Source of the DNA: Taibaiella koreensis
GTDB taxonomy: Bacteria > Bacteroidota > Bacteroidia > Chitinophagales > Chitinophagaceae
Direction of reading: 5' to 3'
DNA: 64,000 bases
Assembly (NCBI RefSeq): GCF_003545715.1
Contig: NZ_QVNU01000001.1
Coordinates: 186,001 to 250,000 of the forward strand
The notes beneath the pieces are model-generated. The model was not told the DNA's origin, made no database searches, and worked only from the letters and a program-made list of their open reading frames with translations. Positions 35,351 through 44,216 of the stretch are shown one piece after another (position 1 is the stretch's first letter; each line of letters begins with the position of its first letter). A program made the position numbers and the translations under genes.

Positions 35351-35740
35351 ATGCGTACTTTTTTAAAAGCACAGGCCTCCTCCCTGATAGCAACGGGAGT
35401 CGATTTTGGGGTCACTTTTATCTGCAAGCAACTACTCGGGTGGTTCTTTGCCGCCAGCGTGATCGGCAATATCTGTGGCGGAATTACCAATTTCTTGCTA
35501 GGCAGGAACTGGGTTTTTTCGTCTAAGACAAACAAGGCAGGCTGGCAGGCGTTAAAATACATTGTCGTATGGGCCGGTAATCTCCTGCTTAATGCCGGCG
35601 GAGTGTACGTGTTCACCGAAATCATCAAACTAGAGGACTGGATATCCAAGATCATCATATCCTTACTCGTAGGCATAGGTTATAATTATGTACTTCAGAA
35701 ATTTTTCGTTTTCAGAAAGCAGCAGGAGCATGGGGCTTAA
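35351..35740 (+). CDS. GtrA family membrane protein
   Basis: 129 residues from ATG 35351, the first one that gives a normal GtrA start (RTFLKAQASSLIATGVDFGVTF). Four membrane helices, with ITNFLLGRNWVFSS and YNYVLQKFFVFR, both GtrA hallmarks. GtrA proteins are proposed flippases for lipid-linked sugars. In an inositol-lipid operon it may help to move or present the lipid (inference). Overlaps the next gene by 11 bases. Confidence 0.85.
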   Translation: MRTFLKAQASSLIATGVDFGVTFICKQLLGWFFAASVIGNICGGITNFLLGRNWVFSSKTNKAGWQALKYIVVWAGNLLLNAGGVYVFTEIIKLEDWISKIIISLLVGIGYNYVLQKFFVFRKQQEHGA

Positions 35741-38279
35741 AATAAGTAGATGGCTGGGGCTGGTATTGGTACTGCTTATTGCCGTACAGGTACCGGGCTG
35801 GGCGCAAACCATAGTACGGGGTACGGTAAAGGATGCTGTTTCAGGCGATCCGATGCCGTTCGTGAGTGTGGCGATCAAAGGAACTACCTCCGGCACGACT
35901 ACCGATGTGCAGGGCAATTACGAGCTGCAGACCACCGAACAGGCCGGCAAAATACAATTTACTTTCCTGGGCTATCTTACCGAGACCCGTGAGATAGCCA
36001 TCGGCCAGACGCAGACGATCAATATATCGCTCAAAGAAAGCAACAAGACCCTGGATGAGGTGGTGATCAAACCGAAAAAGGAAAAATACCGCAATAAGAA
36101 CAACCCCGCAGTAGAGCTGATTCGCAGGGTGATTGAGCATAAGAAGCAGAACCGTATGGAACATTACGATTACGTTTCTTACCAGGAGTATGAAAAGATG
36201 CAGGTGGCCATCAACAACACGCCCGAAGCGATCAAGAAGAACTTCTTGTTCCGGAAATATAAGTTTGTACTCGACAATGTCGATACCACCAAGATCGCCG
36301 GCAAGGCATTGCTCCCGGTTTATCTCGAAGAAAATATCTCCCAGAAATATTTCCGTAAAAGCCCGGAAAAGAAAAAGGTGATCGTAACGGCGACCAAGCG
36401 GATCAATTTCGACGAGCGTTACATCAATAATGAAAGTATTACCACTTACCTGAAGCACCTGTACCAGGATGTGGACCTTTACGAGAACAATGTGTATGTG
36501 GTGACGAACTCGTTCCTGAGTCCCATTGCCGACATGTCGCCTACCTTTTACAAATTCTATATCACCGATACCGTTTCTGCCGACGGGATCAAGCTGGTAG
36601 AGCTGTCCCTGTTCCCCCGCAACAAGAACGATCTGCTCTTCCAGGGTAAGCTGTATATCACGCTCGATGGCAACTATGCGGTACAGAAAGCGGTATTGGG
36701 TGTGAGCAAAGATGTGAACCTCAACTGGGTTACCAGCCTGGATCTTACACTGGATTTTGAACGCAGCGCCGACGGCCGCTACCACCCTTCCAAAAGCAAT
36801 CTGCTGGTGAATTTTGGCCTGTTCCAAGGCAAGAAAGGCCTTTTTGGCGAGCGCTCCGTTACGATCCGAAACTTCAATATGACCGATCGTATTGCAGATA
36901 GCGTATTCAAAGGACAGGAAACAGTAAGGGCCGACAGCTCGCTTAACCATACCAACGATTACTGGCTGCAGAACCGCCCCGATTCGCTTACGGCTGTGGA
37001 AGCGAATACGTACCGCAATATGGATAGCCTGAACAACATGAAGTCGTTCAAGACACTGATGTGGATCGGTACTACTTTCCTGGCTGGCTATAATGTGAAC
37101 GGTCCCGTGGAAATAGGTCCGTTGAGTACCTTTTACAGCTTTAATCCGGTCGAAGGTTTCCGGCTGCGTTTTGGCGGCCGTACCACAACGCAGTTCAGCA
37201 AGCGTTTTTACACCGAGGCTTATGGCGCCTACGGCTTCAAAGACGAACGCTGGAAATTTTACCTCGGCGGTACCTATTCAATCAACAACAAAAGTATTTA
37301 TACCTATCCGCTGAGTTATTTCAGGGCCAGCTTCCAGCGGGAAACGAGCATTCCCGGCCAGGACCTGCAATTTGTGCAGGAAGACAACCTGCTGCTTTCC
37401 TTCAAACGCGGAATCAACGATAAGTGGATGTACAACGACATCCTGCGCCTGGAATACGTGTACGAGTTCGGCGATCACATGAGTGTAAGGGCGCAGTACA
37501 AGAACCAGAAGCAGGAGGCTGCCGGCGGTCTTGACTTCATTTATTCCGATGCGGCGCTGAAGGATACCGTACGGTCGTTCCGCAATTCAGAATTCGGCGT
37601 GGAATGGCGCTGGGCGCCGCATGAGCAATTCTTCCAGCGCAAGCTGTACCGTACGCCTATTCCCAATCCTTATCCGATCATTACGGTGCGGTTCAATGCC
37701 GGTGTGAAAGGCTTCCTGGGTGGCGAATACAACTACCAGGCCATCAGGGGAAATATCTATAAGCGGTTCTATCTCTCTCAGCTCGGACTTGCCGATGTGA
37801 TCGTGGGCGGCGGCTATATCTTTGGCAAGGTGCCTTATCCGTTGCTGGATATAGCCAAAGCTAACCAGACCTATGCTTACCAGCTGCAGGCTTACTCGCT
37901 GATGAACTTCCTTGAGTTTGTAAGCGACCGCTACGTAAACCTGAATATCGACTATCACATGTATGGCTTCATCTTTAACAAGATACCCTTGTTCAAGAAG
38001 CTGAAGCTGCGTGAGGTAGCAACTTTCAAGCTGCTGTATGGCGGCGTACGGGCTGAGAACCGCCCCACGAACGATCCAACCCTGTTCCGCTTCCCGGTAG
38101 ACCAGTATGGCCGCACCACAACTTATTCGCTCGAGAAAGAGCCCTATATGGAGGTCAGTGTAGGGGTTGAAAATATCCTCAACCTGTTCCGGGTCGACCT
38201 GGTAAAACGCTTGTCTTACCTGGATCATCCTTATATCTCCGACCTGGGCATCCGTGCCAGGATCAACTTCGATTTCTAG
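35730..38279 (+). CDS. DUF5686 outer-membrane protein with carboxypeptidase-like regulatory domain
   Basis: 849 residues from ATG 35730, preceded by AGCAGGAG and overlapping the GtrA gene by 11 bases. Signal peptide (about 1-27), a carboxypeptidase-regulatory-like domain (about 30-110, TIVRGTVKDAVSGDPMPFVSV, GNYELQTTEQAGKIQFTFLGY), then a DUF5686 region and a long beta-barrel ending LGIRARINFDF. There is no TonB plug. It is an outer-membrane protein of unknown function; its place at the end of the MIPS operon suggests a link to inositol lipids in the outer membrane. Confidence 0.83.
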   Translation: MGLKISRWLGLVLVLLIAVQVPGWAQTIVRGTVKDAVSGDPMPFVSVAIKGTTSGTTTDVQGNYELQTTEQAGKIQFTFLGYLTETREIAIGQTQTINISLKESNKTLDEVVIKPKKEKYRNKNNPAVELIRRVIEHKKQNRMEHYDYVSYQEYEKMQVAINNTPEAIKKNFLFRKYKFVLDNVDTTKIAGKALLPVYLEENISQKYFRKSPEKKKVIVTATKRINFDERYINNESITTYLKHLYQDVDLYENNVYVVTNSFLSPIADMSPTFYKFYITDTVSADGIKLVELSLFPRNKNDLLFQGKLYITLDGNYAVQKAVLGVSKDVNLNWVTSLDLTLDFERSADGRYHPSKSNLLVNFGLFQGKKGLFGERSVTIRNFNMTDRIADSVFKGQETVRADSSLNHTNDYWLQNRPDSLTAVEANTYRNMDSLNNMKSFKTLMWIGTTFLAGYNVNGPVEIGPLSTFYSFNPVEGFRLRFGGRTTTQFSKRFYTEAYGAYGFKDERWKFYLGGTYSINNKSIYTYPLSYFRASFQRETSIPGQDLQFVQEDNLLLSFKRGINDKWMYNDILRLEYVYEFGDHMSVRAQYKNQKQEAAGGLDFIYSDAALKDTVRSFRNSEFGVEWRWAPHEQFFQRKLYRTPIPNPYPIITVRFNAGVKGFLGGEYNYQAIRGNIYKRFYLSQLGLADVIVGGGYIFGKVPYPLLDIAKANQTYAYQLQAYSLMNFLEFVSDRYVNLNIDYHMYGFIFNKIPLFKKLKLREVATFKLLYGGVRAENRPTNDPTLFRFPVDQYGRTTTYSLEKEPYMEVSVGVENILNLFRVDLVKRLSYLDHPYISDLGIRARINFDF

Positions 38280-38293
38280 ATATACCTGCCTTG

Positions 38294-38677
38294 TCAGGCA
38301 ATGCTCACCGGCCGTTTGTTTTCGTCTATGGCGACGAAAGTGAATGTGCCGGTGATCGCTTTTTCGCGGGTTGTCGAATACATTTCCTCGATAAAGATAT
38401 CCACCTTCACCTTGAGGCTGGTGGTGCCAATATAGGTTACGCGGCCAATCAGCTCGATAATGGTACCGCCGGGGATCGGCATTTTAAAATCAATCTTATC
38501 TGAAGATACAGTCACCACCTTTTTACGGGTAAACCGTGTAGCGGCGATAAAAGCCACCTCATCCATCAGCTGCATAGCGGTACCGCCGAACAGGGTGTCG
38601 TAATGATTGGTATTGTTGGGGAAAACGGCTTTGAAAATACGGGTTTCTGAGTCCTGGATACGTTGTTCTAAGGTCAT
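38294..38677 (-). CDS. Acyl-CoA thioesterase (hotdog fold, YciA-like)
   Basis: 127 residues, one hotdog domain. PNNTNHYDTLFGGTAMQLMDEVAFIAATR is the YciA/ACOT helix with the catalytic aspartate region; VTVSSDKIDFKMPIPGGTIIEL follows. It hydrolyses acyl-CoA in the cytosol. The start codon overlaps the stop of the upstream Cys-rich gene by 4 bases (38674-38677), so the two are coupled. Confidence 0.9.
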   Translation of the reverse strand: MTLEQRIQDSETRIFKAVFPNNTNHYDTLFGGTAMQLMDEVAFIAATRFTRKKVVTVSSDKIDFKMPIPGGTIIELIGRVTYIGTTSLKVKVDIFIEEMYSTTREKAITGTFTFVAIDENKRPVSIA

Positions 38678-38916
38678 TGCTTTTGTATAGGAGGAATAAT
38701 CTGGTTTACTTTTTCATTAAAGGCCTTTACCCGCATTTCATGCCGGATCTCCAGCAGGCACTTACGGCAGAGGCAATCGGCATAGCTTTGCGCGATATAG
38801 TCTTTTTCCGCCTCGTTGAAGCTGATACCGCTGCATTGGCACTCGTTTACAGTGCCCACCTTACATTCGAAGGGAGCATTGCAGCGCGGGCAGGATTTGG
38901 TTTCATGACAAGGCAT
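38674..38916 (-). CDS. Cysteine-rich CWC family protein
   Basis: 80 residues. Metal-binding cysteines CPRCNAPFEC at the start, then CQCSGISF and CLCRKCLLEI, the pattern of the Cys_rich_CWC family (probably a zinc-binding protein). Function unknown. Coupled to the thioesterase. It lies on the same strand as, and downstream of, a cobalamin-riboswitch-like element at about 39155-39275. Confidence 0.8.
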   Translation of the reverse strand: MPCHETKSCPRCNAPFECKVGTVNECQCSGISFNEAEKDYIAQSYADCLCRKCLLEIRHEMRVKAFNEKVNQIIPPIQKQ

Positions 38917-38936
38917 ACTGATGCAAAGGTAAGTGG

Positions 38937-39152
38937 TTAGGCGTAACAGGTTAACGGCAGGTAATGCGATTGCAACATGGTGCTGCTATTGCGTTTAAAA
39001 AATGATGAACTTGCTGTAATAAGCTTTGCGAAGCGGAGCATGGGGAAGACGGAAAAAGCAACAGCGGGAACAACGCCTGCGGACAGGCGTATGCCTGGCT
39101 TTATTTTCGTCGGCGCCATAGCTTCAGATCGCGAAAGCATGAACCATAACAT
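38937..39152 (-). CDS. Short open frame directly after the cobalamin-riboswitch-like element
   Basis: A 71-codon frame from ATG 39152 (MLWFMLSRSEAMAPTK...) ending at 38937. It begins at the edge of the riboswitch-like element and would be the first frame read from it. The sequence has no domain I recognise, no signal peptide and only modest coding character. It may be a leader peptide, a remnant of a deleted B12-related gene, or chance. Confidence 0.2.
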   Translation of the reverse strand: MLWFMLSRSEAMAPTKIKPGIRLSAGVVPAVAFSVFPMLRFAKLITASSSFFKRNSSTMLQSHYLPLTCYA

Positions 39153-39154
39153 AG

Positions 39155-39275
39155 CAGGCAAGTATCTGGCTCTCCTTTTGGGATTACAGTTGCGCGACAG
39201 CCCGTGAATTACACACGGTTCCTTTTTAAGTCCTTCAGGTAATTGCTTTACCAAAGGGCACCAGGCTATGAGAAA
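39155..39275 (-). ncRNA. Cobalamin-riboswitch-like element without a B12 gene
   Basis: Read on the minus strand, the core resembles a compact (class II-like) cobalamin riboswitch. AAAAAGGAACC and GTGTAATTCACGGGCTGT lead to CGCGCAACTGTAA (B12 box). AGAGCCAGATACTTGCCTGC then closes the structure against the 5' GGTGCC region. The usual downstream targets (btuB, cob, nrd) are absent; the next clear genes are Cys-rich CWC and a thioesterase, 240 bases away. GCCTG-CGGA-CAGGC near 39081-39094 could be part of the expression platform. Confidence 0.55.
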
Positions 39276-39349
39276 AAAAATAAGAACTGTATTGCCGGAG
39301 CAACGGGGCAAATATAGGAAGAAAGCGAAAACAATGTGGGTGATAAAAA

Positions 39350-39377
39350 TCAAAATTCAAAAATCAAAAGTCAAAGA
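39350..39377. repeat. Heptamer run H1, unit TCAAAAN
   Basis: Four consecutive 7-base units beginning TCAAA: TCAAAAT, TCAAAAA, TCAAAAG, TCAAAGA. The period is exact. The same type occurs at 51754-51781. Confidence 0.6.
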
Positions 39378-39591
39378 CCAATGTCGTTTTTTAAGAAAGA
39401 AGTTATCTACAATATTTCAAAATTTCGTCCTGCGAAGGCAAACTCTTAAGTTAAAGAAATAGCGTTCATTTAAAGTATGCCAATGTCCTTTCTCAACAGA
39501 AAGAGGTCCTTCAATCGCAAGCTGCGCAAGCGTCGGATGCTAATGATAACTATTTAAGAGGCAGTAATTTTTTGCAGAAATTTTTGCCGGG

Positions 39592-39693
39592 CTTCGACTC
39601 CGCTCAGCCTGACAAAAATTTGATCGCAAGTTCGAGGAGGAACACCACAACACAAATGCTTTATATCGATGGTCACCCTGAGCGAAGTCGAAG
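39592..39693. repeat. Inverted pair of a dispersed CTTCGACT-CGCTCAG repeat
   Basis: 39592-39613 and 39672-39693 are inverted copies matching at 19 of 22 bases. This motif is common in intergenic DNA of Bacteroidota. Here the two copies could form a long hairpin with a 58-base loop. Confidence 0.6.
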
Positions 39694-39961
39694 GTTAAAG
39701 GAGCAGTTTAACGTTGGGTTACCAGCATGTCATTTTCTAATGACTGTATCAGGATGGCAATGGAGCGCTTACGAGATCGGATACTAAGCAAAAACATCGC
39801 ATTGTCATGCCGAGGTCTGCGGGCGCCACCGAAGCATCTCAGTACCTTTGAACAATTGAAGACACTGATCCGAAAGGTGCAAATGATCAAGGTCGGTTGT
39901 TGGCTACCGGCATGTCCCTTTAGCGGGAAAATGCTTCTAAGCGAGGCATTTCACGCTGATT

Positions 39962-40002
39962 CTTTGTGCTCTTTGCGCACAGCTTAGCGCCCTTTGCGGT
40001 TA
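39962..40002. repeat. Dispersed 41-base repeat, copy 1
   Basis: Matches copy 2 at 62423-62463 at about 32 of 41 positions without gaps; both end in CTTTGCGGTTA and contain GCGCA-AGCTT-GCG. Located in gene-free DNA. Confidence 0.55.
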
Positions 40003-40015
40003 TCTGTCTGGTGCG

Positions 40016-40113
40016 CAATGGGCAATCGGGTAGTCGGCAATTTCAAATATTAAACTCCAAGGTCCAAATCTCAATACTCAAATCTCAATACCCAATACTC
40101 AACGCCCAATATT
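40016..40113. repeat. Heptamer array H2, unit CAANNNN
   Basis: Fourteen consecutive 7-base units; most start CAA (CAATGGG, CAATCGG, then later CAAATCT, CAATACT, CAATACC, CAACGCC). The phase is kept for 98 bases while the last four bases of each unit drift. It ends 13 bases before the TetR operator. Confidence 0.65.
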
Positions 40114-40125
40114 TTTTTGAAAATA

Positions 40126-40146
40126 AGACCGATCGGTTTATATTTG
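40126..40146 (+). promoter_or_regulatory. TetR operator and -7 element upstream of the tetR gene
   Basis: Palindrome core ACCGATCGGT (40128-40137) directly abuts and slightly overlaps the -7 element TATATTTG (40139-40146). The ATG at 40152 is five bases further, so the mRNA is probably leaderless. A second copy lies after the gene (40767-40780). Confidence 0.65.
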
Positions 40147-40151
40147 TGTCC

Positions 40152-40748
40152 ATGCTGACCAAATCAGAACGGACAAGACAATTGATCATCGAACGTGCTG
40201 CACCGGTATTTAACCGTAAAGGCTATGCCGGCACCTCGATGAGCGACATCCTGGAAGCAACCGGTCTGGCCAAAGGTGGGATCTACGGTAATTTTGAAAG
40301 CAAAGACGATATCGCCGCGGCCGCCTTCGACTATTCCTACCAGATGGTGCTGACAGCGGTAAGGGCCAGGGTGATGGCCGAAAGGACTGCTGCCGGCAAG
40401 TTGCAGGCAATATTTAAGTTTTATCATAACTATACGGTCAACTCCCTCTTCCCCGGCGGTTGCCCTGTGCTCAATACCGCAGTGGAGACAGACGATCAGC
40501 TGCCCTTTCTTAAACGGAAGGCGGCAGCTGCTATGCAGGAAATGCTGCAATCGCTGCAGTATATCATTCAAAAGGGGATCGACACCGGCGAATTCGATAA
40601 CCGGTTGCATGCAGAAGAAGAGGCGATGCTCATCTACAGTATTATCGAAGGCGGTATTATGATGAGCAAGCTTTCTGACCAGCCAGGTGTCCTGAACAAG
40701 CTGTTGAAGCATTTAGGACGGGAAGTAAAGCAACGTTTTATGGTGTAA
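40152..40748 (+). CDS. TetR/AcrR family transcriptional regulator
   Basis: 198 residues from ATG 40152. N-terminal HTH: RQLIIERAAPVFNRKGYAGTSMSDILEATGLAKGGIYGNFESKDDIAAAAF. The ligand domain contains FPGGCPVLNTAVETDDQLPFL; a cysteine at the same kind of place senses electrophiles in E. coli NemR, and the operator ACCGATCGGT resembles the NemR box (from memory). It is flanked by two copies of that palindrome, one at its own promoter and one before the thioesterase gene, so it probably represses both. Ligand unknown. Confidence 0.87.
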   Translation: MLTKSERTRQLIIERAAPVFNRKGYAGTSMSDILEATGLAKGGIYGNFESKDDIAAAAFDYSYQMVLTAVRARVMAERTAAGKLQAIFKFYHNYTVNSLFPGGCPVLNTAVETDDQLPFLKRKAAAAMQEMLQSLQYIIQKGIDTGEFDNRLHAEEEAMLIYSIIEGGIMMSKLSDQPGVLNKLLKHLGREVKQRFMV

Positions 40749-40766
40749 TTTTTTTTATTCAATATT

Positions 40767-40780
40767 AGACCGATCGGTCT
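40767..40780. promoter_or_regulatory. Second TetR operator, before the thioesterase gene
   Basis: AGACCGATCGGTCT, a perfect 14-bp palindrome sharing ACCGATCGGT with the site upstream of tetR. It lies 18 bases before the thioesterase ATG at 40798. Confidence 0.65.
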
Positions 40781-40797
40781 TTTTTAAATTATTTCTT

Positions 40798-41295
40798 ATG
40801 GATAAGCATCCTTCTTCCGCTTATGTTATCCGCTTTGCCGATTGTGATCCTTTTGGTCACCTGAACAATGCACGCTACCTCGATTATTTTTTGCATGCCC
40901 GCGAGGAACACCTGGAGCAGGCTTACCAGCTGAACCTGGCTGATCACTACAAAAAGGGGCTCAGTTGGGTTGTCGGTGGTCACCAGGTCAGCTATCTGAA
41001 GCCCGCCGCCTACCGTGAGCGGGTATGCATCAGCAGCATGCTTATCGGTGCAGACGCCAATAGTCTGCTGGTGGAGATGATGATGACGGATGCTGCGCGG
41101 GCACAGCTGAAATCATTGCTCTGGACAAGATTCATTCCAGTGGATATACAGTCTGGCAAGCGGCGCGAGCATCCCGCTGACTTTATGACTTTTGCCCATT
41201 CTATAACGGTTGCCGGTATAGACGTTGCCGCTGGCTACGATCATCGACTGAAAGCCATATTGGCTTCCTTTAAAAAAGAGCTGCAGCAAACCTGA
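40798..41295 (+). CDS. Acyl-CoA thioesterase, 4-hydroxybenzoyl-CoA type hotdog protein
   Basis: 165 residues. RFADCDPFGHLNNARYLDYFLHAREEHL is the hotdog thioesterase signature with the active-site aspartate; GHQVSYLKPAAYRERV follows. A cytosolic thioesterase of unknown acyl preference. Preceded by a TetR palindrome; probably controlled by the TetR gene upstream (49 bases away). A bidirectional terminator separates it from nrdA. Confidence 0.85.
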   Translation: MDKHPSSAYVIRFADCDPFGHLNNARYLDYFLHAREEHLEQAYQLNLADHYKKGLSWVVGGHQVSYLKPAAYRERVCISSMLIGADANSLLVEMMMTDAARAQLKSLLWTRFIPVDIQSGKRREHPADFMTFAHSITVAGIDVAAGYDHRLKAILASFKKELQQT

Positions 41296-41336
41296 GCCGC
41301 TTCCATATCGTCGCTGCTGTTCTGTCTGGCAAAAAG

Positions 41337-41365
41337 AAAGTCCCCGGTACATGGCCGGGGACTTT
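41337..41365. terminator. Bidirectional terminator between thioesterase and nrdA
   Basis: AAAGTCCCCGG (41337-41347) and CCGGGGACTTT (41355-41365), perfect 11-bp stem with a 7-base loop between two convergent genes. Confidence 0.8.
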
Positions 41366-41404
41366 CGGATGACCTTAGGTCGTCCTTATAACAAATCAAA
41401 AAAC

Positions 41405-43765
41405 TCAGCTTCCGCAAGCCAGGCACTCGTCGCGGTTGTCGAGCGAGCAAGCGATGTCGCTTTGCTGCTGGGCCTGGGCTTCTACCTGCGGACGGTTTAA
41501 GGCGGCTACGTCGACGGTAAACTTGATCGCGTCGGCTGCTGCTTTGGTACGCAGGTAATACATACCGGTCTTGAGGCCCCTGCGCCATGCGTGGAAATGC
41601 ATAGAGGTCAGTTTGGCAAAATTGGGCTGGTCTACAAACAGGTTCAGCGACTGCGACTGGCAGATGTAAGCGCCCCTGTCGGCAGCCATATCGATAATAG
41701 AACGTTGCTTGATCTCCCAAACGGTTTTGTAAATATCTTTCAGTTCCTGGGGCACTTCGGCGATGTTTTGTACAGAGCCGTTCTCGGCGATCAGCCTGTT
41801 CTTCATGCTGTCGTTCCATAAGCCAAGACCGATCAGGTCTTTCAGCAGGTGCTTGTTCACTACGGCAAATTCACCGGAGAGCACGCGGCGGTTATAAACA
41901 TTGCTGGTATAAGGTTCAAAGCACTCGTTGTTGCCCAGGATCTGCGAGGTGGAAGCGGTAGGCATAGGCGCCAGCAGCAGGGAGTTGCGTACACCGTATT
42001 GCATGACATCCTTACGCAGACCTTCCCAATCCCAGCGGTCAGTAGGCGTTACATTCCACAGGTCAAACTGGAATTGACCTTCACTCAGCGGAGAGCCTTT
42101 GAACGTTTCATAAGCGCCGTCTTCCTTAGCCAGTTCCATAGACGCTTCCATAGCGCCGAAATAGATGGTCTCAAAAATATCACGGTTCAGCAGCGCGGCT
42201 TCATCACTTTCAAAAGGCAGGCGCAATAGCATAAAGGCATCTGCCAGGCCCTGTACACCAATACCGACGGGTCGGTGGCGCTTGTTGGAGTTTTCGGCCT
42301 CGGCCAAAGGATAGTAATTGCCATCGATCACCTTGTTCAGGTTCCGGGTTACGATCTTAGCGATCTCGTACAGCTTTTTAAAGTCGAAGGATTTGCCATC
42401 GACAAAGCGGGGCAGGGAGATCGAAGCCAGGTTACATACCGCTACTTCGTCGGGCGCTGTATACTCGATGATCTCGGTGCAGAGATTGGAGCATTTGATG
42501 GTACCCAGGTTCTTCTGGTTGGACTTCTGGTTGGCAGCATCCTTATACAGGATATAAGGGGTTCCGGTCTCGATCTGCGCTTCCAGTATGGCGTTCCAAA
42601 GCTCACGGGCGGGCAGGGTTTTCCTGGCTCGACCTTCTTGCTCATATTGGATATAGCGTTCTTCAAAGGCGGAGCCGTACAACTCTTCCAGGCCTTGCGC
42701 TTCATTGGGGCAGAAAAGGGCCCACTCGCCATTCTCTTCCACACGCCTCATAAACAGGTCGGAAACCCACAGGGCAGGGAAAAGGTCCCTGGCGCGCATT
42801 TCTTCTTTGCCATGGTTCTTACGCAGCTCGAGGAAGTCGAGGATATCGGCATGCCAGGTCTCCAGGTAAATGGCAAAGGCGCCTTTACGCTTGCCACCGC
42901 CCTGGTCTACATAACGAGCGGTATCGTTGAATACGCGCAGCATGGGGATAATACCATTGCTCACGCCGTTGGTACCTTTGATATAGCTGCCGGTAGCGCG
43001 GATATTGTGGATGTTGAGGCCAATGCCGCCGGCGCTCTGTGAGATCACCGCACAACGTTTCAATGTTTCAAAAATGCCGTCGATACTATCCTCTTTCATG
43101 CTCAGCAGGAAGCAGGAAGACATCTGCGCCTTAGGGGTGCCTGCGTTAAACAAAGTCGGTGTGGCATGCACAAACCACTTTTCACTCATCAGGTTGTATG
43201 TCTCGATAGCGGCGTCGATATCGTTCTTATGGATGCCGATAGCAACACGCATAAACATATGCTGGGGGCGTTCCGTGATCTGGCCATCGGTGCGCAGCAG
43301 GTAAGAGCGCTCGAGGGTCTTGAAGCCGAAATAATCGAAGTGGTAATCTCTTTCGTAAATGACAGCGGAGTCGATCCGGTCGGCATTCTCCTTCACGATC
43401 TCATACACTTCATCGGAGTACAGCGGTGCTTTTTCGTTTGTTTTCGGATCGATATAGTTATACAGGATGTCGGCTACCTCGGAAAATGATTTCCGGGTGT
43501 TTTTATGGAGGTTGCTTACAGCAATACGGGCGGCCAGCACGGCAAAGTCGGGATGCAGCGTCGTGAACGATGCTGAAGTTTCCGCAGCGAGGTTGTCCAG
43601 CTCGGTGGTCGTGACGTTATTATAAATACCCTGGATCACCTTTTTCGCGATCTCGATAATATCGTCGGAGCTCACCTGGAGGCCATAGCTCAGTTTCATG
43701 ATCCGGGAGGTGATCTTGTCGAAGTGTACGGCTTCCGGCTTGCCGCTGCGTTTAATTACAAACAT
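41405..43765 (-). CDS. nrdA: Ribonucleoside-diphosphate reductase, alpha subunit (class I)
   Basis: 786 residues. N-terminal ATP-cone (about 1-90, [22 protein letters not shown]), then the reductase barrel with [31 protein letters not shown], and a C-terminal redox pair C-x2-C (ECLACGS). It reduces ribonucleotides to deoxyribonucleotides with radical transfer from NrdB. It follows nrdB on the same strand but a four-helix-bundle cassette of about 475 bases is inserted between the two genes, which normally are adjacent. Confidence 0.95.
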   Translation of the reverse strand: MFVIKRSGKPEAVHFDKITSRIMKLSYGLQVSSDDIIEIAKKVIQGIYNNVTTTELDNLAAETSASFTTLHPDFAVLAARIAVSNLHKNTRKSFSEVADILYNYIDPKTNEKAPLYSDEVYEIVKENADRIDSAVIYERDYHFDYFGFKTLERSYLLRTDGQITERPQHMFMRVAIGIHKNDIDAAIETYNLMSEKWFVHATPTLFNAGTPKAQMSSCFLLSMKEDSIDGIFETLKRCAVISQSAGGIGLNIHNIRATGSYIKGTNGVSNGIIPMLRVFNDTARYVDQGGGKRKGAFAIYLETWHADILDFLELRKNHGKEEMRARDLFPALWVSDLFMRRVEENGEWALFCPNEAQGLEELYGSAFEERYIQYEQEGRARKTLPARELWNAILEAQIETGTPYILYKDAANQKSNQKNLGTIKCSNLCTEIIEYTAPDEVAVCNLASISLPRFVDGKSFDFKKLYEIAKIVTRNLNKVIDGNYYPLAEAENSNKRHRPVGIGVQGLADAFMLLRLPFESDEAALLNRDIFETIYFGAMEASMELAKEDGAYETFKGSPLSEGQFQFDLWNVTPTDRWDWEGLRKDVMQYGVRNSLLLAPMPTASTSQILGNNECFEPYTSNVYNRRVLSGEFAVVNKHLLKDLIGLGLWNDSMKNRLIAENGSVQNIAEVPQELKDIYKTVWEIKQRSIIDMAADRGAYICQSQSLNLFVDQPNFAKLTSMHFHAWRRGLKTGMYYLRTKAAADAIKFTVDVAALNRPQVEAQAQQQSDIACSLDNRDECLACGS

Positions 43766-43789
43766 ATATTGGAGGTATTTTAGTCGATT

Positions 43790-43838
43790 GGGGTTTTTGG
43801 ATAGGGTTTGTTAGGTATTAGGTATTAGGTCAGGGATA
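43790..43838. repeat. Heptamer array H3, unit TTAGGTA
   Basis: Seven units in exact 7-base phase; the core is TTAGGTA, TTAGGTA, TTAGGTC (43811-43831). On the other strand it reads as repeats of ACCTAAT, so it is an inverted partner of array H4 at 44217-44265, with which it shares 16 bases (AATACCTAATACCTAA). The stop codon of the four-helix-bundle gene lies inside it. Confidence 0.7.
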
Positions 43839-44175
43839 CTTTTAGTTTCCATAATTTGTTCAGTATCGCAGTTGCCTTCTCCGATAAGTTATTCGATGCT
43901 TCTTCTGGTATCATACCTAAGCGGCTGGCGATGATTAGCTGGGTTTCCACTTCGGCAATTGAACCGGAAGAAATGCCCAGAAAATGATAAAATTCCTTTG
44001 CTGTATTCCTGCATGCTCCTTCTGCAATGTTGGAAGCTACCGAAATAGCTGCCCGTCTTAATTGTGTCGTTAGTCCAAATTTTTCTTCTGATGGGGAATT
44101 TTTGGTAATTAGGTAAATCTCAACGGCAAAATCAACGGCATTTTGCCATACATCTAATTTCTTGTACTGATGCAT
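43825..44175 (-). CDS. Four-helix bundle protein (S23/IVP family)
   Basis: 116 residues. YKKLDVWQNAVDFAVEIYLITKNSP, FGLTTQLRRAAISVASNIAEGA, and KEFYHFLGISSGSIAEVETQL are the signature of the four-helix bundle family first seen as 23S rRNA intervening-sequence proteins and related to Avd of retroelements. Function in most settings is unknown. Here it sits between nrdB and nrdA, with inverted heptamer arrays on both sides; its TAA is part of the array. That layout suggests an inserted, possibly mobile, cassette in an otherwise normal nrd operon. Confidence 0.9.
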   Translation of the reverse strand: MHQYKKLDVWQNAVDFAVEIYLITKNSPSEEKFGLTTQLRRAAISVASNIAEGACRNTAKEFYHFLGISSGSIAEVETQLIIASRLGMIPEEASNNLSEKATAILNKLWKLKVSLT

Positions 44176-44216
44176 AGACTTTTTGTTTTAGATAAGGTAT
44201 GGAATACATCTTTCAT

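Larger units (their letters stand above)
39276..40125. other. Gene-free stretch rich in repeats
   Basis: About 850 bases without a credible gene. It contains a short heptamer run (39350-39377), an inverted pair CTTCGACT-CGCTCAG (39592-39613 and 39672-39693), a 41-base dispersed repeat (39962-40002 region), and a long heptamer array (40016-40113). The short frames here have poor coding character. Confidence 0.6.

Noticed and set aside
38937-39353. 138-residue minus-strand frame across the riboswitch-like element
   Set aside because: It reads through a structured RNA and has no coding character; only the shorter part after the element is kept as a low-confidence frame.
39592-39693. Rho-independent terminator
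   Set aside because: The inverted pair has a 58-base loop and no T-run; it matches a dispersed repeat better.
39966-40151. N-terminal extension of the TetR protein
   Set aside because: It would be translated from the heptamer array and the operator; the -7 element at 40139 lies downstream of it.
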